Part shown: in pieces, positions 14,294-20,812 of the stretch
Layout: every line of letters starts with the position of its first letter
Numbering within the stretch: position 1 is the first letter of the stretch
Assembly (NCBI GenBank): GCA_002352145.1
Contig: DEHX01000138.1
Coordinates: 6,260 to 28,605, forward strand
Source of the DNA: Chitinophagaceae bacterium UBA2789
GTDB lineage: Bacteria; Bacteroidota; Bacteroidia; Chitinophagales; Chitinophagaceae
DNA length: 22,346 bases
Direction: 5' to 3'
Translations under genes and position numbers: made by a program
The notes under the pieces: model-generated
Told to the model about the DNA's origin: nothing
Seen by the model: only the letters and a program-made list of their open reading frames with translations
Databases searched by the model: none

Positions 14294-15637
14294 ATGAAGA
14301 AACACTTTATTCTGCTGCAGTTGTTGTTTGTACTCACATCTGGAATTTTATTCAACAGTTCCTGTAGCAAAGGAGGTGGCAATACTCCTCCTCCGGCTAA
14401 TCCCTGCACTGGCGTCACAGTAGTTGTCAATGGAACCGTAGTAAATCCAACTGCTCCCGGTGCCAGCGATGGAAGTATCATTGTAACAGCAACCGGTGGT
14501 TCGGGATTTACCTTCAGCTTAAATAACGGTGCATTTCAAAATTCAGCCACATTTTCCGGGCTAGCAGCAGGAGCTTATACGGTTACCGCAAAGAATAGCA
14601 ATGGTTGTACCGGATCGGCCAATTTTACATTGACCGCCGCCAACCCCTGTTCAGGCGTTACAATTACTGTGAATGCCACAGTGAATAATCCTACAGCACC
14701 GGGAGCTACCAACGGAAGTATTGCCGCAACAGCCGGTGGTGGCGCTACACCATATACATACAGTTTAAACGGTGGGGCTTTTCAGTCATCCGGAACATTC
14801 AGCAACCTGGCAGCAGGAGCATATACCATTACTGCAAAAGATAACAATGGTTGCCAGGGTTCGGCCAACTTTACATTAACAGCTCCCAATCCTTGTAATG
14901 GAGTAACTATTACAGTTAACGGAACAGTCACAAACCCTTCATCAGCCGGGGCCAGCAATGGAAGTATTGTGGCCACTGCCAGTGGCGGAACTTCTCCTTA
15001 CATGTTTAGTTTGAACGGAGGTACATTTCAATCATCCGGGACATTCGGTAATCTTGTTGCAGGATCTTATAGCATCACAGCAAGGGATAATAATAACTGT
15101 ACTGGTTCGGCAAATTTTACATTGACAAATCCAAATCCCTGTGCTGGTGTTACGATCAGTGTTAGCAATACAGTAGTACAGGTTACTCCCTGTGTAAGCC
15201 CGGTTAACGGGTCTATCACCGCCACTGCCAGTGGTGGAACAGCACCCTACACATATAGCCTGAATGGCGGCGCTTTCCAGTCATCCAATGTTTTTTCCAA
15301 TCTCAATACCGGGGTATATGCTGTGACGGCAAAAGATGTGAATGGCTGTACCGGCACATCTTCCAACAGTGTGGTAAGTTCATTGCCGGCAGGGCCTTTA
15401 TTTTCAGCAGTAAAAAATGTGTTGCAGGCGAATTGCGTCACTTGTCATAATGCTTCTACGCCAAACGGGGGAATGGACTGGACGATTGACTGCAACATTG
15501 TAAACAACAGGGAAAGAATTAAAGCAAGAGCAGTAGACGCAAATCCTTCTGCCATGCCGCCTACAGGATTGCTTCCTGCATCAGAAAGACAAAAAATCAC
15601 TGACTGGATCAATGCAGGTGGCCGGTATACAGATTAG
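14294..15637 (+). CDS. Lipoprotein with four SprB repeats and a C-terminal monoheme cytochrome c motif
   Basis: A 447-residue protein. The signal peptide ends in NSSC, so Cys24 is the likely lipidated residue; the next residues (SKGGGN) lack the acidic export signal known for Bacteroidota surface lipoproteins, so it probably faces the periplasm. Four tandem repeats follow, at about 36-116, 117-198, 199-280 and 281-363, each 81-83 residues with the SprB core (GGxxPYTYSLNGGAFQSSGTFSNLAAGAYTVTAK in outline) and a closing NGCTGSANFTLT. The last 84 residues hold a heme-binding CVTCH (Cys381, Cys384, His385) and a possible axial methionine in AMPPTG (Met421), as in small cytochrome domains of the PSCyt type. 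It lies 56 bp after the barrel gene and is the last gene before the terminator. Electron transfer or redox sensing at the envelope is an inference. Confidence 0.85.
   Translation: MKKHFILLQLLFVLTSGILFNSSCSKGGGNTPPPANPCTGVTVVVNGTVVNPTAPGASDGSIIVTATGGSGFTFSLNNGAFQNSATFSGLAAGAYTVTAKNSNGCTGSANFTLTAANPCSGVTITVNATVNNPTAPGATNGSIAATAGGGATPYTYSLNGGAFQSSGTFSNLAAGAYTITAKDNNGCQGSANFTLTAPNPCNGVTITVNGTVTNPSSAGASNGSIVATASGGTSPYMFSLNGGTFQSSGTFGNLVAGSYSITARDNNNCTGSANFTLTNPNPCAGVTISVSNTVVQVTPCVSPVNGSITATASGGTAPYTYSLNGGAFQSSNVFSNLNTGVYAVTAKDVNGCTGTSSNSVVSSLPAGPLFSAVKNVLQANCVTCHNASTPNGGMDWTIDCNIVNNRERIKARAVDANPSAMPPTGLLPASERQKITDWINAGGRYTD
14399..15382 (+). repeat. Four in-frame 243-249 bp coding repeats (SprB units)
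   Basis: Units begin at 14399, 14642, 14888 and 15134, each opening with an AAY-CCN-TGY codon triplet (Asn-Pro-Cys). Units 2 and 3 are closest to each other. Unit 4 has a divergent middle with an extra cysteine. The repeats could recombine to change the copy number without breaking the frame, because each is a multiple of three. Confidence 0.85.
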
Positions 15638-15665
15638 AATGGTGGATAATAATGTGTGTAATGTA

Positions 15666-15698
15666 AAAGAGGCTCTCCAATGGGGGCCTCTTTATTTT
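15666..15698 (+). terminator. Terminator of the sigma-factor operon
   Basis: AAAGAGGC (15666-15673) pairs with GCCTCTTT (15686-15693), with four further inner pairs including wobbles, followed by ATTTT. It overlaps the stop codon of the convergent ubiX gene. This is the only terminator between 11757 and 15698, which supports a four-gene transcript. Confidence 0.75.
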
Positions 15699-16249
15699 CC
15701 CCAGCGGAAAGTTTTTATGTCAAGCCCAGCAAGGTCAATTACCCGGTCAACAACGGTGGCAGCAACATCTTCAATGGTTTGCGGGCGGCTGTAGAAGGAT
15801 GGTGTGGCAGGACAAATAATGCCACCAGCCAATGTCACTGTTTCCATATTGCGAATATGAATGAGGTTATACGGAGTATCACGAACAACACAGATCAGTT
15901 TCCTTCTTTCCTTTAATACCACATCTGCAGCCCGGGTAATAAGATCATTTGAAACACCGGAGGCAATTCTTCCCAAAGTCCCCATGGAGCAGGGAACAAT
16001 AATCATTGTATCATACTGCCCGGAGCCGGAAGCAAAAGGCGCCATAAAATCAGTGGTGCCGAAATAGCGAACCGGGTAGTGGAGGTAAACATCATTGTCC
16101 AGTTCTGTCTTCCAGACATCTTTTGCATTTTCTGTCATTACTACAGACAGTTCTGCCCATTGTTCTTTGATATGAACCAGCTTGTCCAATAAATTTTTTG
16201 CATATATCGAACCACTGGCTCCGGTGATGGCAACAACAATTTTTCTCAT
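15692..16249 (-). CDS. ubiX: Flavin prenyltransferase UbiX
   Basis: A 185-residue cytoplasmic enzyme that attaches a dimethylallyl group to FMN, making the prenylated flavin used by UbiD-family decarboxylases. The N-terminal VVAITGASGSIYAKNLL is the flavin-phosphate loop. PCSMGTLGRIASGVSNDLITRAADVVLKERR is the conserved central block that binds phosphate and the prenyl donor, and it is followed by RDTPYNLIHIRNM. The length is normal. In Bacteroidota, which use menaquinone, the likely use is a UbiD-type step in quinone synthesis or an aromatic decarboxylation, but no ubiD gene is in the window. It starts at ATG 16249 and stops within the terminator stem of the convergent operon. The upstream region has a LacI-type operator, suggesting it may be regulated. 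Confidence 0.93.
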   Translation of the reverse strand: MRKIVVAITGASGSIYAKNLLDKLVHIKEQWAELSVVMTENAKDVWKTELDNDVYLHYPVRYFGTTDFMAPFASGSGQYDTMIIVPCSMGTLGRIASGVSNDLITRAADVVLKERRKLICVVRDTPYNLIHIRNMETVTLAGGIICPATPSFYSRPQTIEDVAATVVDRVIDLAGLDIKTFRWGK

Positions 16250-16272
16250 AGTTTGATAACCTGCTAAAGAAG

Positions 16273-16307
16273 CAAAAGTTGCCGGAAGTTAGAAGAATTT
16301 GTGCAAA
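16273..16307 (-). promoter_or_regulatory. Possible ubiX promoter
   Basis: On the - strand, AACTTTTG (complement of 16273-16280) differs from TAnnTTTG by one base. A TTTG (complement of 16304-16307) lies 23 bases upstream as a -33 candidate and falls inside the LacI-type palindrome. The spacing is at the long end of what is reported for Bacteroidota. Confidence 0.35.
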
Positions 16308-16315
16308 CGTTTGCA
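16302..16315. promoter_or_regulatory. LacI-family operator-like palindrome
   Basis: TGCAAACGTTTGCA is a perfect 14-bp palindrome and matches the LacI/PurR/CcpA-type operator pattern TGnAAnCGnTTnCA at every fixed position, including the central CG. It is 53 bp upstream of the ubiX start and overlaps the candidate -33 element, a position suited to repression. No LacI-family gene is in the window. Confidence 0.5.
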
Positions 16316-16416
16316 ATGAAATTGTAGTAGAACGGCTACACGGTAAAAAATCGACAAACTACAAAATTTGCTGTTGTACCATTGAGTAAAATCAATATGT
16401 CCTTTTTTTTTTCTTT

Positions 16417-16447
16417 TTTGTCTAAAAAATGACAAACAAATATTTTG
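16417..16447 (+). promoter_or_regulatory. Orphan promoter of the candidate small RNA
   Basis: TTTG (16417-16420), a 20-base spacer, then TATTTTG (16441-16447). Both Bacteroidota elements are present at normal spacing, but the -7 box has one base fewer between TA and TTTG than the consensus. No protein gene follows on this strand. Confidence 0.4.
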
Positions 16448-16452
16448 AGTTA

Positions 16453-16555
16453 TTCTATTATTAACGATATTAGCAATGAATTTTCATAGGATAAGGTTTA
16501 ATGGTTAATGGTTTTTGATTAGGGCCCCCGGTTTTCCAACCGGGGTTCTTTTTTT
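16453..16555 (+). ncRNA. Candidate small RNA, about 100 nt
   Basis: The interval runs from the expected start of the orphan promoter to the end of a rho-independent terminator, with no open frame longer than 10 codons. That one (ATG 16476, stop 16506-16508) encodes MNFHRIRFNG. The + strand transcript would be AU-rich at its 5' side, contain two TTAATGG copies, and finish in a GC-rich hairpin with a U tail. It does not resemble tmRNA, SRP RNA, RNase P or 6S RNA that I can recognise. The exact 5' end is inferred. Confidence 0.35.
16526..16555 (+). terminator. Orphan + strand terminator hairpin
   Basis: CCCCGGTT (16526-16533) pairs with AACCGGGG (16538-16545) around TTCC, followed by TTCTTTTTTT. 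The opposite strand has no T-run after the stem, so it works only for + transcripts. The nearest upstream + gene already has its own terminator about 830 bp away. Confidence 0.8.
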
Positions 16556-16581
16556 AATGAATCGCTGAAAGGCATGAACAT

Positions 16582-16613
16582 AAAAAATCCCTTCTTACAA
16601 GAGAAGGGATTTT
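16582..16613 (-). terminator. Terminator of the DPP IV gene
   Basis: A 12-bp perfect stem (16584-16595 with 16602-16613; AAAATCCCTTCT against AGAAGGGATTTT) with a 6-base loop. On the - strand it is followed by a T-run (complement of 16582-16587). It starts 26 bp past the stop codon. Confidence 0.8.
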
Positions 16614-16638
16614 CCTTTATGAGTATTTAAGATCGTTC

Positions 16639-18819
16639 TTAAAATCCTTTGGGCTGCCTGGCCGGCTGGTTGGGTTTCTGTGTATTCTCGTTACCCATGT
16701 TTTCCAGTATCCAGTTGGTCATCTTGCTCCAGAGATGGAAAGTAGTATTGTCGGTCATGCCGCCGATACCATGGTTTTTATTGGGATAATAGGCACTCTC
16801 AAAATCAATATTGCTTTTCACCAGGGCAGTGATCATTTGCGTAGCATTCTGAAAATGTACATTGTCATCGGCTGTGCCGTGAACGATAAGGTATTTGCCT
16901 TTGATCTTATCTGTAAAGTTGATCGGTGAGTTATCATCATAGCCTTTTGGATTTTCCTGCGGCGTACGCATATATCTTTCCGTGTAGATATTATCATAGA
17001 AACGCCAATTGGTTACCGGCGCTACGGCTACAGCAGCACTGAACACTTCATTGCCTTTGGTAATGGCCAGCGAACTCATAAAACCGCCATAACTCCAGCC
17101 CCAGTGGCCAATATTGTTTTTGTCAACGAAGGACATGTTGCCCAGGTATTTTGCCGCATCGATCTGGTCTTCTATTTCAAACTTGCCAAGTTGCTGGTAG
17201 GTTTTCTTTTTGAATTCCTCGCCGCGGTAACCGGTACCTGTATTATCTACACTGACTACAATAAATCCTTTCTGTGCCAGCAGCTGGTGCCAGGAGCTTA
17301 CAGCGCCAAAACGATTGGCAACCTGTTGTGATCCCGGGCCGCCGTAGTTGCAGAAAAGTACAGGATATTTTTTGGCAGGATCAAAATCGGCAGGCTTCAG
17401 CATCCAGCCGTTGAGTGTGTCGCCTTTGCTGTTGGGTATTTTAATAAACTCCGCTTTGCCATAACCATACTCTTCAAGCTTGCCTTTTAGTTTGGCATTT
17501 TCATTTACTGTTTTCAGCAGTTTGGCGCTGATACTCTTTTTCTTTTTATCCACTACAATCTCATAATGGCTTACCACCTGCGGAGTATTGATGTCAGAAC
17601 GAAAATCGTAGAACTGGGTAAATGCATCATTAAACTCTACCCGGTGCCATCCTTCACCCTGTGTGAGCTGGTAAGTTTTTTTGCCGGCAAAGTCCGTAAC
17701 AAATAAACTGCGGTCCATCGGGCTGGGATAAGCCATCGTGTAATAGATACGTTTGTTTACCTCATCCACAGCATTTACATCGGTTACTTCAAAATTGCCT
17801 TTGGTAAGCTGAGTTTTTGTTTTGCCATCCAGGCTATATAGATACAAGTGACGGTATCCGCTCATTTCGCTGGTGAACATAAAGTTCTTTCCGTCTTTCA
17901 GCCACCACCAGTCGTCGTTGATCTCTACAAAGTATTTATTGGTTTCCTGGTAAAGCAGGTTGCTGGTGCCTGTTTTAGCATCGGTAGCCAGCAGTTTCAG
18001 GTCATTCTGGTGACGGTTCATCCAGAATACCACCAGTGTATTATCATCCTTTGTCCATTTGATGCGGGGGATATAAATATCGCCCTGTTCGTACTGAGCT
18101 TTTACATCTTTGTTATTGGCTACATCGTAGATGTGAATCTCCACCTTTGAATTCTCTTCGCCGGCTTTTGGGTATTTGTAAGTGTATTGTTTGTTGTAAG
18201 CGTTGTCATATTGTGTGAACTGGTATTCTTTTACTTTGCTTTCATCAAAACGGTAATAAGCAATGTAGTTACCCTTGGGGCTCCAGTCGTAGGCACGGGT
18301 AAATTCAAATTCTTCTTCATACACCCAGTCGCAGTTGCCATTGATGATCTCGTTCCATTTGCCGTCAGTGGTGATGGCTCTTGCACTTTTGGTGGCGAGA
18401 TCATACATCACCAGGTTATTGTTCTTTACATAAGCGATCTTGCTGCCATCGGGTGAAAAAGTGGGGTGGAGTACTTTCTCATTTTCCAGCTTCGTGAGTT
18501 TACCGGCTACTGCATCATATAAATAAACAAATGATTTGGAGGAACGTCGGTATATCTGTTCTACCGATTTTTTCAGCAAAACGATATTGGCATTTACCGG
18601 GTTGTAGATGATATCTTCGGGCTGGCCAAAGGGTTTGCCGTTTTCATCTTTCAGGTCGTCTGTTTTGATATCAGTTTCTTTGGCGGCATCGCCAAAATCG
18701 GCTCGGACAAACTCGCCACGAAAAGTACCTTTTTTATAAATGTCTTCTAATGTGATAGGTTTTTTTTGCGCTACCAGTGCTAAGGGCAGGATAAACAAGA
18801 ACAGGAAAAGCTTACGCAT
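16639..18819 (-). CDS. Dipeptidyl peptidase IV-type serine peptidase (family S9B)
   Basis: A 726-residue exported peptidase that should release X-Pro or X-Ala dipeptides from peptide N-termini. The signal peptide is MRKLFLFLFILPLALVAQ. Residues of about 70-420 are the beta-propeller domain; it carries the double-glutamate motif DWVYEEEFEF (Glu168-170) that in DPP IV binds the free amino terminus. The C-terminal alpha/beta-hydrolase domain holds the triad Ser576 (GHWGWSYGG), Asp651 (HGTADDNVHF) and His683 (NKNHGIGG). The length is normal for the family. I chose ATG 18819; an in-frame codon at 18960 would add 47 cysteine-rich residues with no family match in front of the signal peptide. It probably acts in the periplasm in peptide use. 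It is monocistronic, with its own terminator. Confidence 0.93.
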   Translation of the reverse strand: MRKLFLFLFILPLALVAQKKPITLEDIYKKGTFRGEFVRADFGDAAKETDIKTDDLKDENGKPFGQPEDIIYNPVNANIVLLKKSVEQIYRRSSKSFVYLYDAVAGKLTKLENEKVLHPTFSPDGSKIAYVKNNNLVMYDLATKSARAITTDGKWNEIINGNCDWVYEEEFEFTRAYDWSPKGNYIAYYRFDESKVKEYQFTQYDNAYNKQYTYKYPKAGEENSKVEIHIYDVANNKDVKAQYEQGDIYIPRIKWTKDDNTLVVFWMNRHQNDLKLLATDAKTGTSNLLYQETNKYFVEINDDWWWLKDGKNFMFTSEMSGYRHLYLYSLDGKTKTQLTKGNFEVTDVNAVDEVNKRIYYTMAYPSPMDRSLFVTDFAGKKTYQLTQGEGWHRVEFNDAFTQFYDFRSDINTPQVVSHYEIVVDKKKKSISAKLLKTVNENAKLKGKLEEYGYGKAEFIKIPNSKGDTLNGWMLKPADFDPAKKYPVLFCNYGGPGSQQVANRFGAVSSWHQLLAQKGFIVVSVDNTGTGYRGEEFKKKTYQQLGKFEIEDQIDAAKYLGNMSFVDKNNIGHWGWSYGGFMSSLAITKGNEVFSAAVAVAPVTNWRFYDNIYTERYMRTPQENPKGYDDNSPINFTDKIKGKYLIVHGTADDNVHFQNATQMITALVKSNIDFESAYYPNKNHGIGGMTDNTTFHLWSKMTNWILENMGNENTQKPNQPARQPKGF

Positions 18820-18915
18820 AATCAGAGAATTTTTTGAGGGTATAAAAGTACAGCAAACAGGGCAAAGGGGGCTGCCGTACAAATAAAAGGGGCTTTTTTC
18901 CCAGAAAGAAGATTT

Positions 18916-18962
18916 CAAGCAAAGACGCTGAGATTTCCCACAAAGGCACAATGAACACAAAG
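18916..18962. repeat. CAAAG-rich dispersed-repeat-like stretch
   Basis: The segment contains GCAAAGACGC, CCACAAAGGCACAA and ACACAAAG in close series, and GGGCACAAAG follows at 19012-19021. This wording resembles short CAAAG-rich intergenic sequences I associate with many bacterial genomes. Only one copy is in this window, so the repeat status is from memory and not shown here. Confidence 0.3.
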
Positions 18963-19025
18963 ATAATTTCCTGCAATGGCTTTAAGTCGCAAGAGGTTGC
19001 CTATGTGAAAAAGGGCACAAAGAAG

Positions 19026-19049
19026 GACGGCAGCTTTAACGCTGCCGTC
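19026..19049 (-). terminator. Perfect hairpin below the oxoamine synthase gene, weak terminator
   Basis: GACGGCAGC (19026-19034) pairs with GCTGCCGTC (19041-19049) around TTTAAC. On the - strand it is followed by CTTCTTTGTG, a poor T-run. It lies 48 bp past the stop of the gene ending at 19098. Confidence 0.45.
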
Positions 19050-19064
19050 AGGAAACAATTTATC

Positions 19065-19089
19065 TCACCCTTCGACAAGCTCAGGGTGA
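19065..19089. repeat. REP-like palindrome
   Basis: TCACCCT (19065-19071) and AGGGTGA (19083-19089) flank a core reading TCGACAAGCTC. Arms and core together match, from memory, a palindromic intergenic element of the CCCTTCGACAAGCTCAGGG type that recurs in Bacteroidota and other environmental genomes. It lies 9 bp past the stop of the oxoamine synthase gene, a usual place for such elements. Confidence 0.5.
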
Positions 19090-19097
19090 CAGTGTCG

Positions 19098-20357
19098 TTA
19101 TTTATTTTCTGCCATATCCGGGATGGCTTCTACACGGTATTCACCTGCATCCAGCTTTTTCTTGGTTTCGGAGAAAGCTTTTAATGTCTGCTCAATATCC
19201 TCATCAGTATGAACAGCGGAAGGAATGAGGCGGTAGATGATATGCCCTTTTGGAATTACGGGATATACTACGATGGAAGCGAAAACACCATAATTCTCCC
19301 GCAGGTCCATTACCATGGCGGTGGCTTCGGGTACATCACCTTTCATATAAACAGGTGTAACCACAGAATCTGTGTTGCCAATATCAAAACCTCTTGCTTT
19401 TAATCCTTCCTGCAGTTTGCGGGCATTGCTCCAGAGTTTTTCTTTATACTCCGGGTGGTTGCGCAGCAATTCGAGACGCTTCAGGTTTCCTACTACCAAT
19501 GGCATAGGCAGGCTCTTGGCGAAGATCTGTGAACGGATATTGTAGCGGATATAATCTATGATCTTTCTGTCGCCGGCAATGAAAGCGCCGATAGATGCCA
19601 TTGATTTGGCGAACGTAGAAAAGTAAAGATCTATCTGATCCTGGCAGCCCTGCTCTTCACCGGCTCCGGCACCTGTTTTACCCAGGGTACCAAATCCATG
19701 GGCATCATCCACCAGCAGGCGGAACTGGTATTTATCTTTCAGCGCTGCGATCTCTTTCAATTTACCCTGGTCGCCGGCCATGCCAAATACACCCTCGGTG
19801 ATGACAAGTATGCCGCCGGCTTTTTGTTTTTCAATCAGCGCAGTAGCTCTTTGTAATTGCTTTTCGCAATCTTCCAGGTCGTTATGCTTGAATACATAGC
19901 GGTGACCGGGATGCAGCCTTACCCCATCGATGATGCAGGCATGGCTTTCGGCATCGTAAACGATCACATCATGACGGCTGCACAGCACATCGATAATGCT
20001 GACCATGCCCTGGTAACCGTAGTTGAGCAGGGCGGCGTCTTCTTTATGTACAAAGGCAGCGAGTTCGCTTTCGAGTTGTTCGTGCAGGTTACTGTTACCA
20101 CTCATCATGCGGGCACCCATGGGGTAGGCCAGGCCGTAGTTTTTTGCGCCTTCGGCGTCGGCTTTACGTACTTCGGGGTGGTTGGCCAGGCCGAGGTAGT
20201 TATTAAGGCTCCATACGATCACTTCCTTGCCACGGAATTTCATGCGGCTGCCGATATCACCTTCCAGTTTGGGAAATGCAAAATATCCATGTGCCCTTTC
20301 ACGGTGCTGGCCGATAGGGCCGTAATGCTTCAGTAAACGATCAAAAATATCTGCCAT
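19098..20357 (-). CDS. Alpha-oxoamine synthase (serine palmitoyltransferase/KBL-type PLP enzyme)
   Basis: A 419-residue, cytoplasmic, fold-type I PLP enzyme. Family residues are His139 (DAESHACIIDG, stacks on PLP), the aspartate/histidine motif LLVDDAHGFGTLG (215-226) and the Schiff-base lysine Lys251 in STFAKSMASIGAF. Enzymes of this group condense an amino acid with an acyl-CoA or acyl-ACP: serine in sphingolipid synthesis, cysteate in sulfonolipid synthesis, glycine in KBL, alanine in biotin synthesis. The N-terminus (GPIGQHRERAHGYFAFPKLEGDIGSRMKFRGKEVIVWSLNNYLGLANHPEV) is like a conserved Bacteroidota lineage distinct from BioF, and no bio genes are near, so a sphingolipid or sulfonolipid role is likeliest. 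Its substrate cannot be read from sequence. A -7 box at 20447-20454 implies an 80-nt leader. Confidence 0.85.
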   Translation of the reverse strand: MADIFDRLLKHYGPIGQHRERAHGYFAFPKLEGDIGSRMKFRGKEVIVWSLNNYLGLANHPEVRKADAEGAKNYGLAYPMGARMMSGNSNLHEQLESELAAFVHKEDAALLNYGYQGMVSIIDVLCSRHDVIVYDAESHACIIDGVRLHPGHRYVFKHNDLEDCEKQLQRATALIEKQKAGGILVITEGVFGMAGDQGKLKEIAALKDKYQFRLLVDDAHGFGTLGKTGAGAGEEQGCQDQIDLYFSTFAKSMASIGAFIAGDRKIIDYIRYNIRSQIFAKSLPMPLVVGNLKRLELLRNHPEYKEKLWSNARKLQEGLKARGFDIGNTDSVVTPVYMKGDVPEATAMVMDLRENYGVFASIVVYPVIPKGHIIYRLIPSAVHTDEDIEQTLKAFSETKKKLDAGEYRVEAIPDMAENK

Positions 20358-20446
20358 ACGATTTGAATTTCGGATTTACGATTTCAGGTTGCAGATTTGG
20401 CTGAAAGACAGGTACATGAGCTGCAACCCTGTAAGATTTAGCGGTG

Positions 20447-20454
20447 CAAAAATA
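20447..20454 (-). promoter_or_regulatory. -7 promoter element of the oxoamine synthase gene
   Basis: On the - strand this reads TATTTTTG, an exact TAnnTTTG match, 90 bp upstream of the ATG. No -33 element is seen. The leader below it contains two ACGATTT words (20358-20385). Confidence 0.45.
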
Positions 20455-20558
20455 AGGTTTTGAGGGTTTTGGCGGCGGGTGAAGTTTATCAGGGGTGATG
20501 ATGGCCTTTCAGGATTGATACATCTTCCGGGTCAAAAGTTGGGATGAAGGAGTGTGTA

Positions 20559-20812
20559 TTTACATTGTCGAAGACCAGTTTTACAGGGCGGAGCAATGTG
20601 TTTTACAATGGCGGAGACGGGTTTTACAAGGAGGGATATCTCTTTTACTTTGGCGGCAGCCATTTTTACAATGCTGACAGGCGGCTCTTACAAGAGCGGA
20701 GGCGGGTTTTACATTGGCGGAGGTGAATTTAACAGTGGCGGAGATAGAGTTTACAAGGGCGGAGATGAATTTTACATTGGCGGATGCCGCATTTACATTG
20801 ACGGAGGGGAGG
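20559..20812 (+). repeat. Twelve tandem degenerate 21-bp repeats
   Basis: Each unit opens with a core like TTTACAWTGGCGGAG and ends in six variable bases. Unit starts are 20559, 20580, 20602, 20623, 20644, 20665, 20687, 20708, 20729, 20750, 20771 and 20792, so the spacing is 21 bp except for two steps of 22. The units are head to tail, contiguous and not palindromic. Units 8 and 10-12 fit the core best; unit 4 and unit 6 are the most diverged. There are no unique spacers, so this is not a CRISPR array. Confidence 0.9.

Larger units (their letters stand above)
16250..16638. other. Intergenic region between ubiX and the DPP IV gene (389 bp)
   Basis: No protein gene is visible. From left to right it holds the candidate ubiX promoter and LacI-type operator, a loose inverted repeat (AAATTGTAGT at 16319-16328 with ACTACAAAATTT at 16358-16369), a T-rich tract (16402-16419), a + strand promoter-like pair, a hairpin terminator for a + transcript, and the - strand terminator of the DPP IV gene. 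Confidence 0.6.

Noticed and set aside
14294..15637. Gliding adhesin of the SprB type.
   Set aside because: It is far too short, has no T9SS sorting domain, and carries a lipobox and a heme motif instead.
18820..18960. N-terminal extension of the DPP IV gene by 47 residues.
   Set aside because: It is cysteine-rich and unlike the family, and it would place a good signal peptide in the interior.
20559..20812. CRISPR array.
   Set aside because: Repeats are 21 bp, degenerate and contiguous; there are no unique spacers of constant length and no cas genes.
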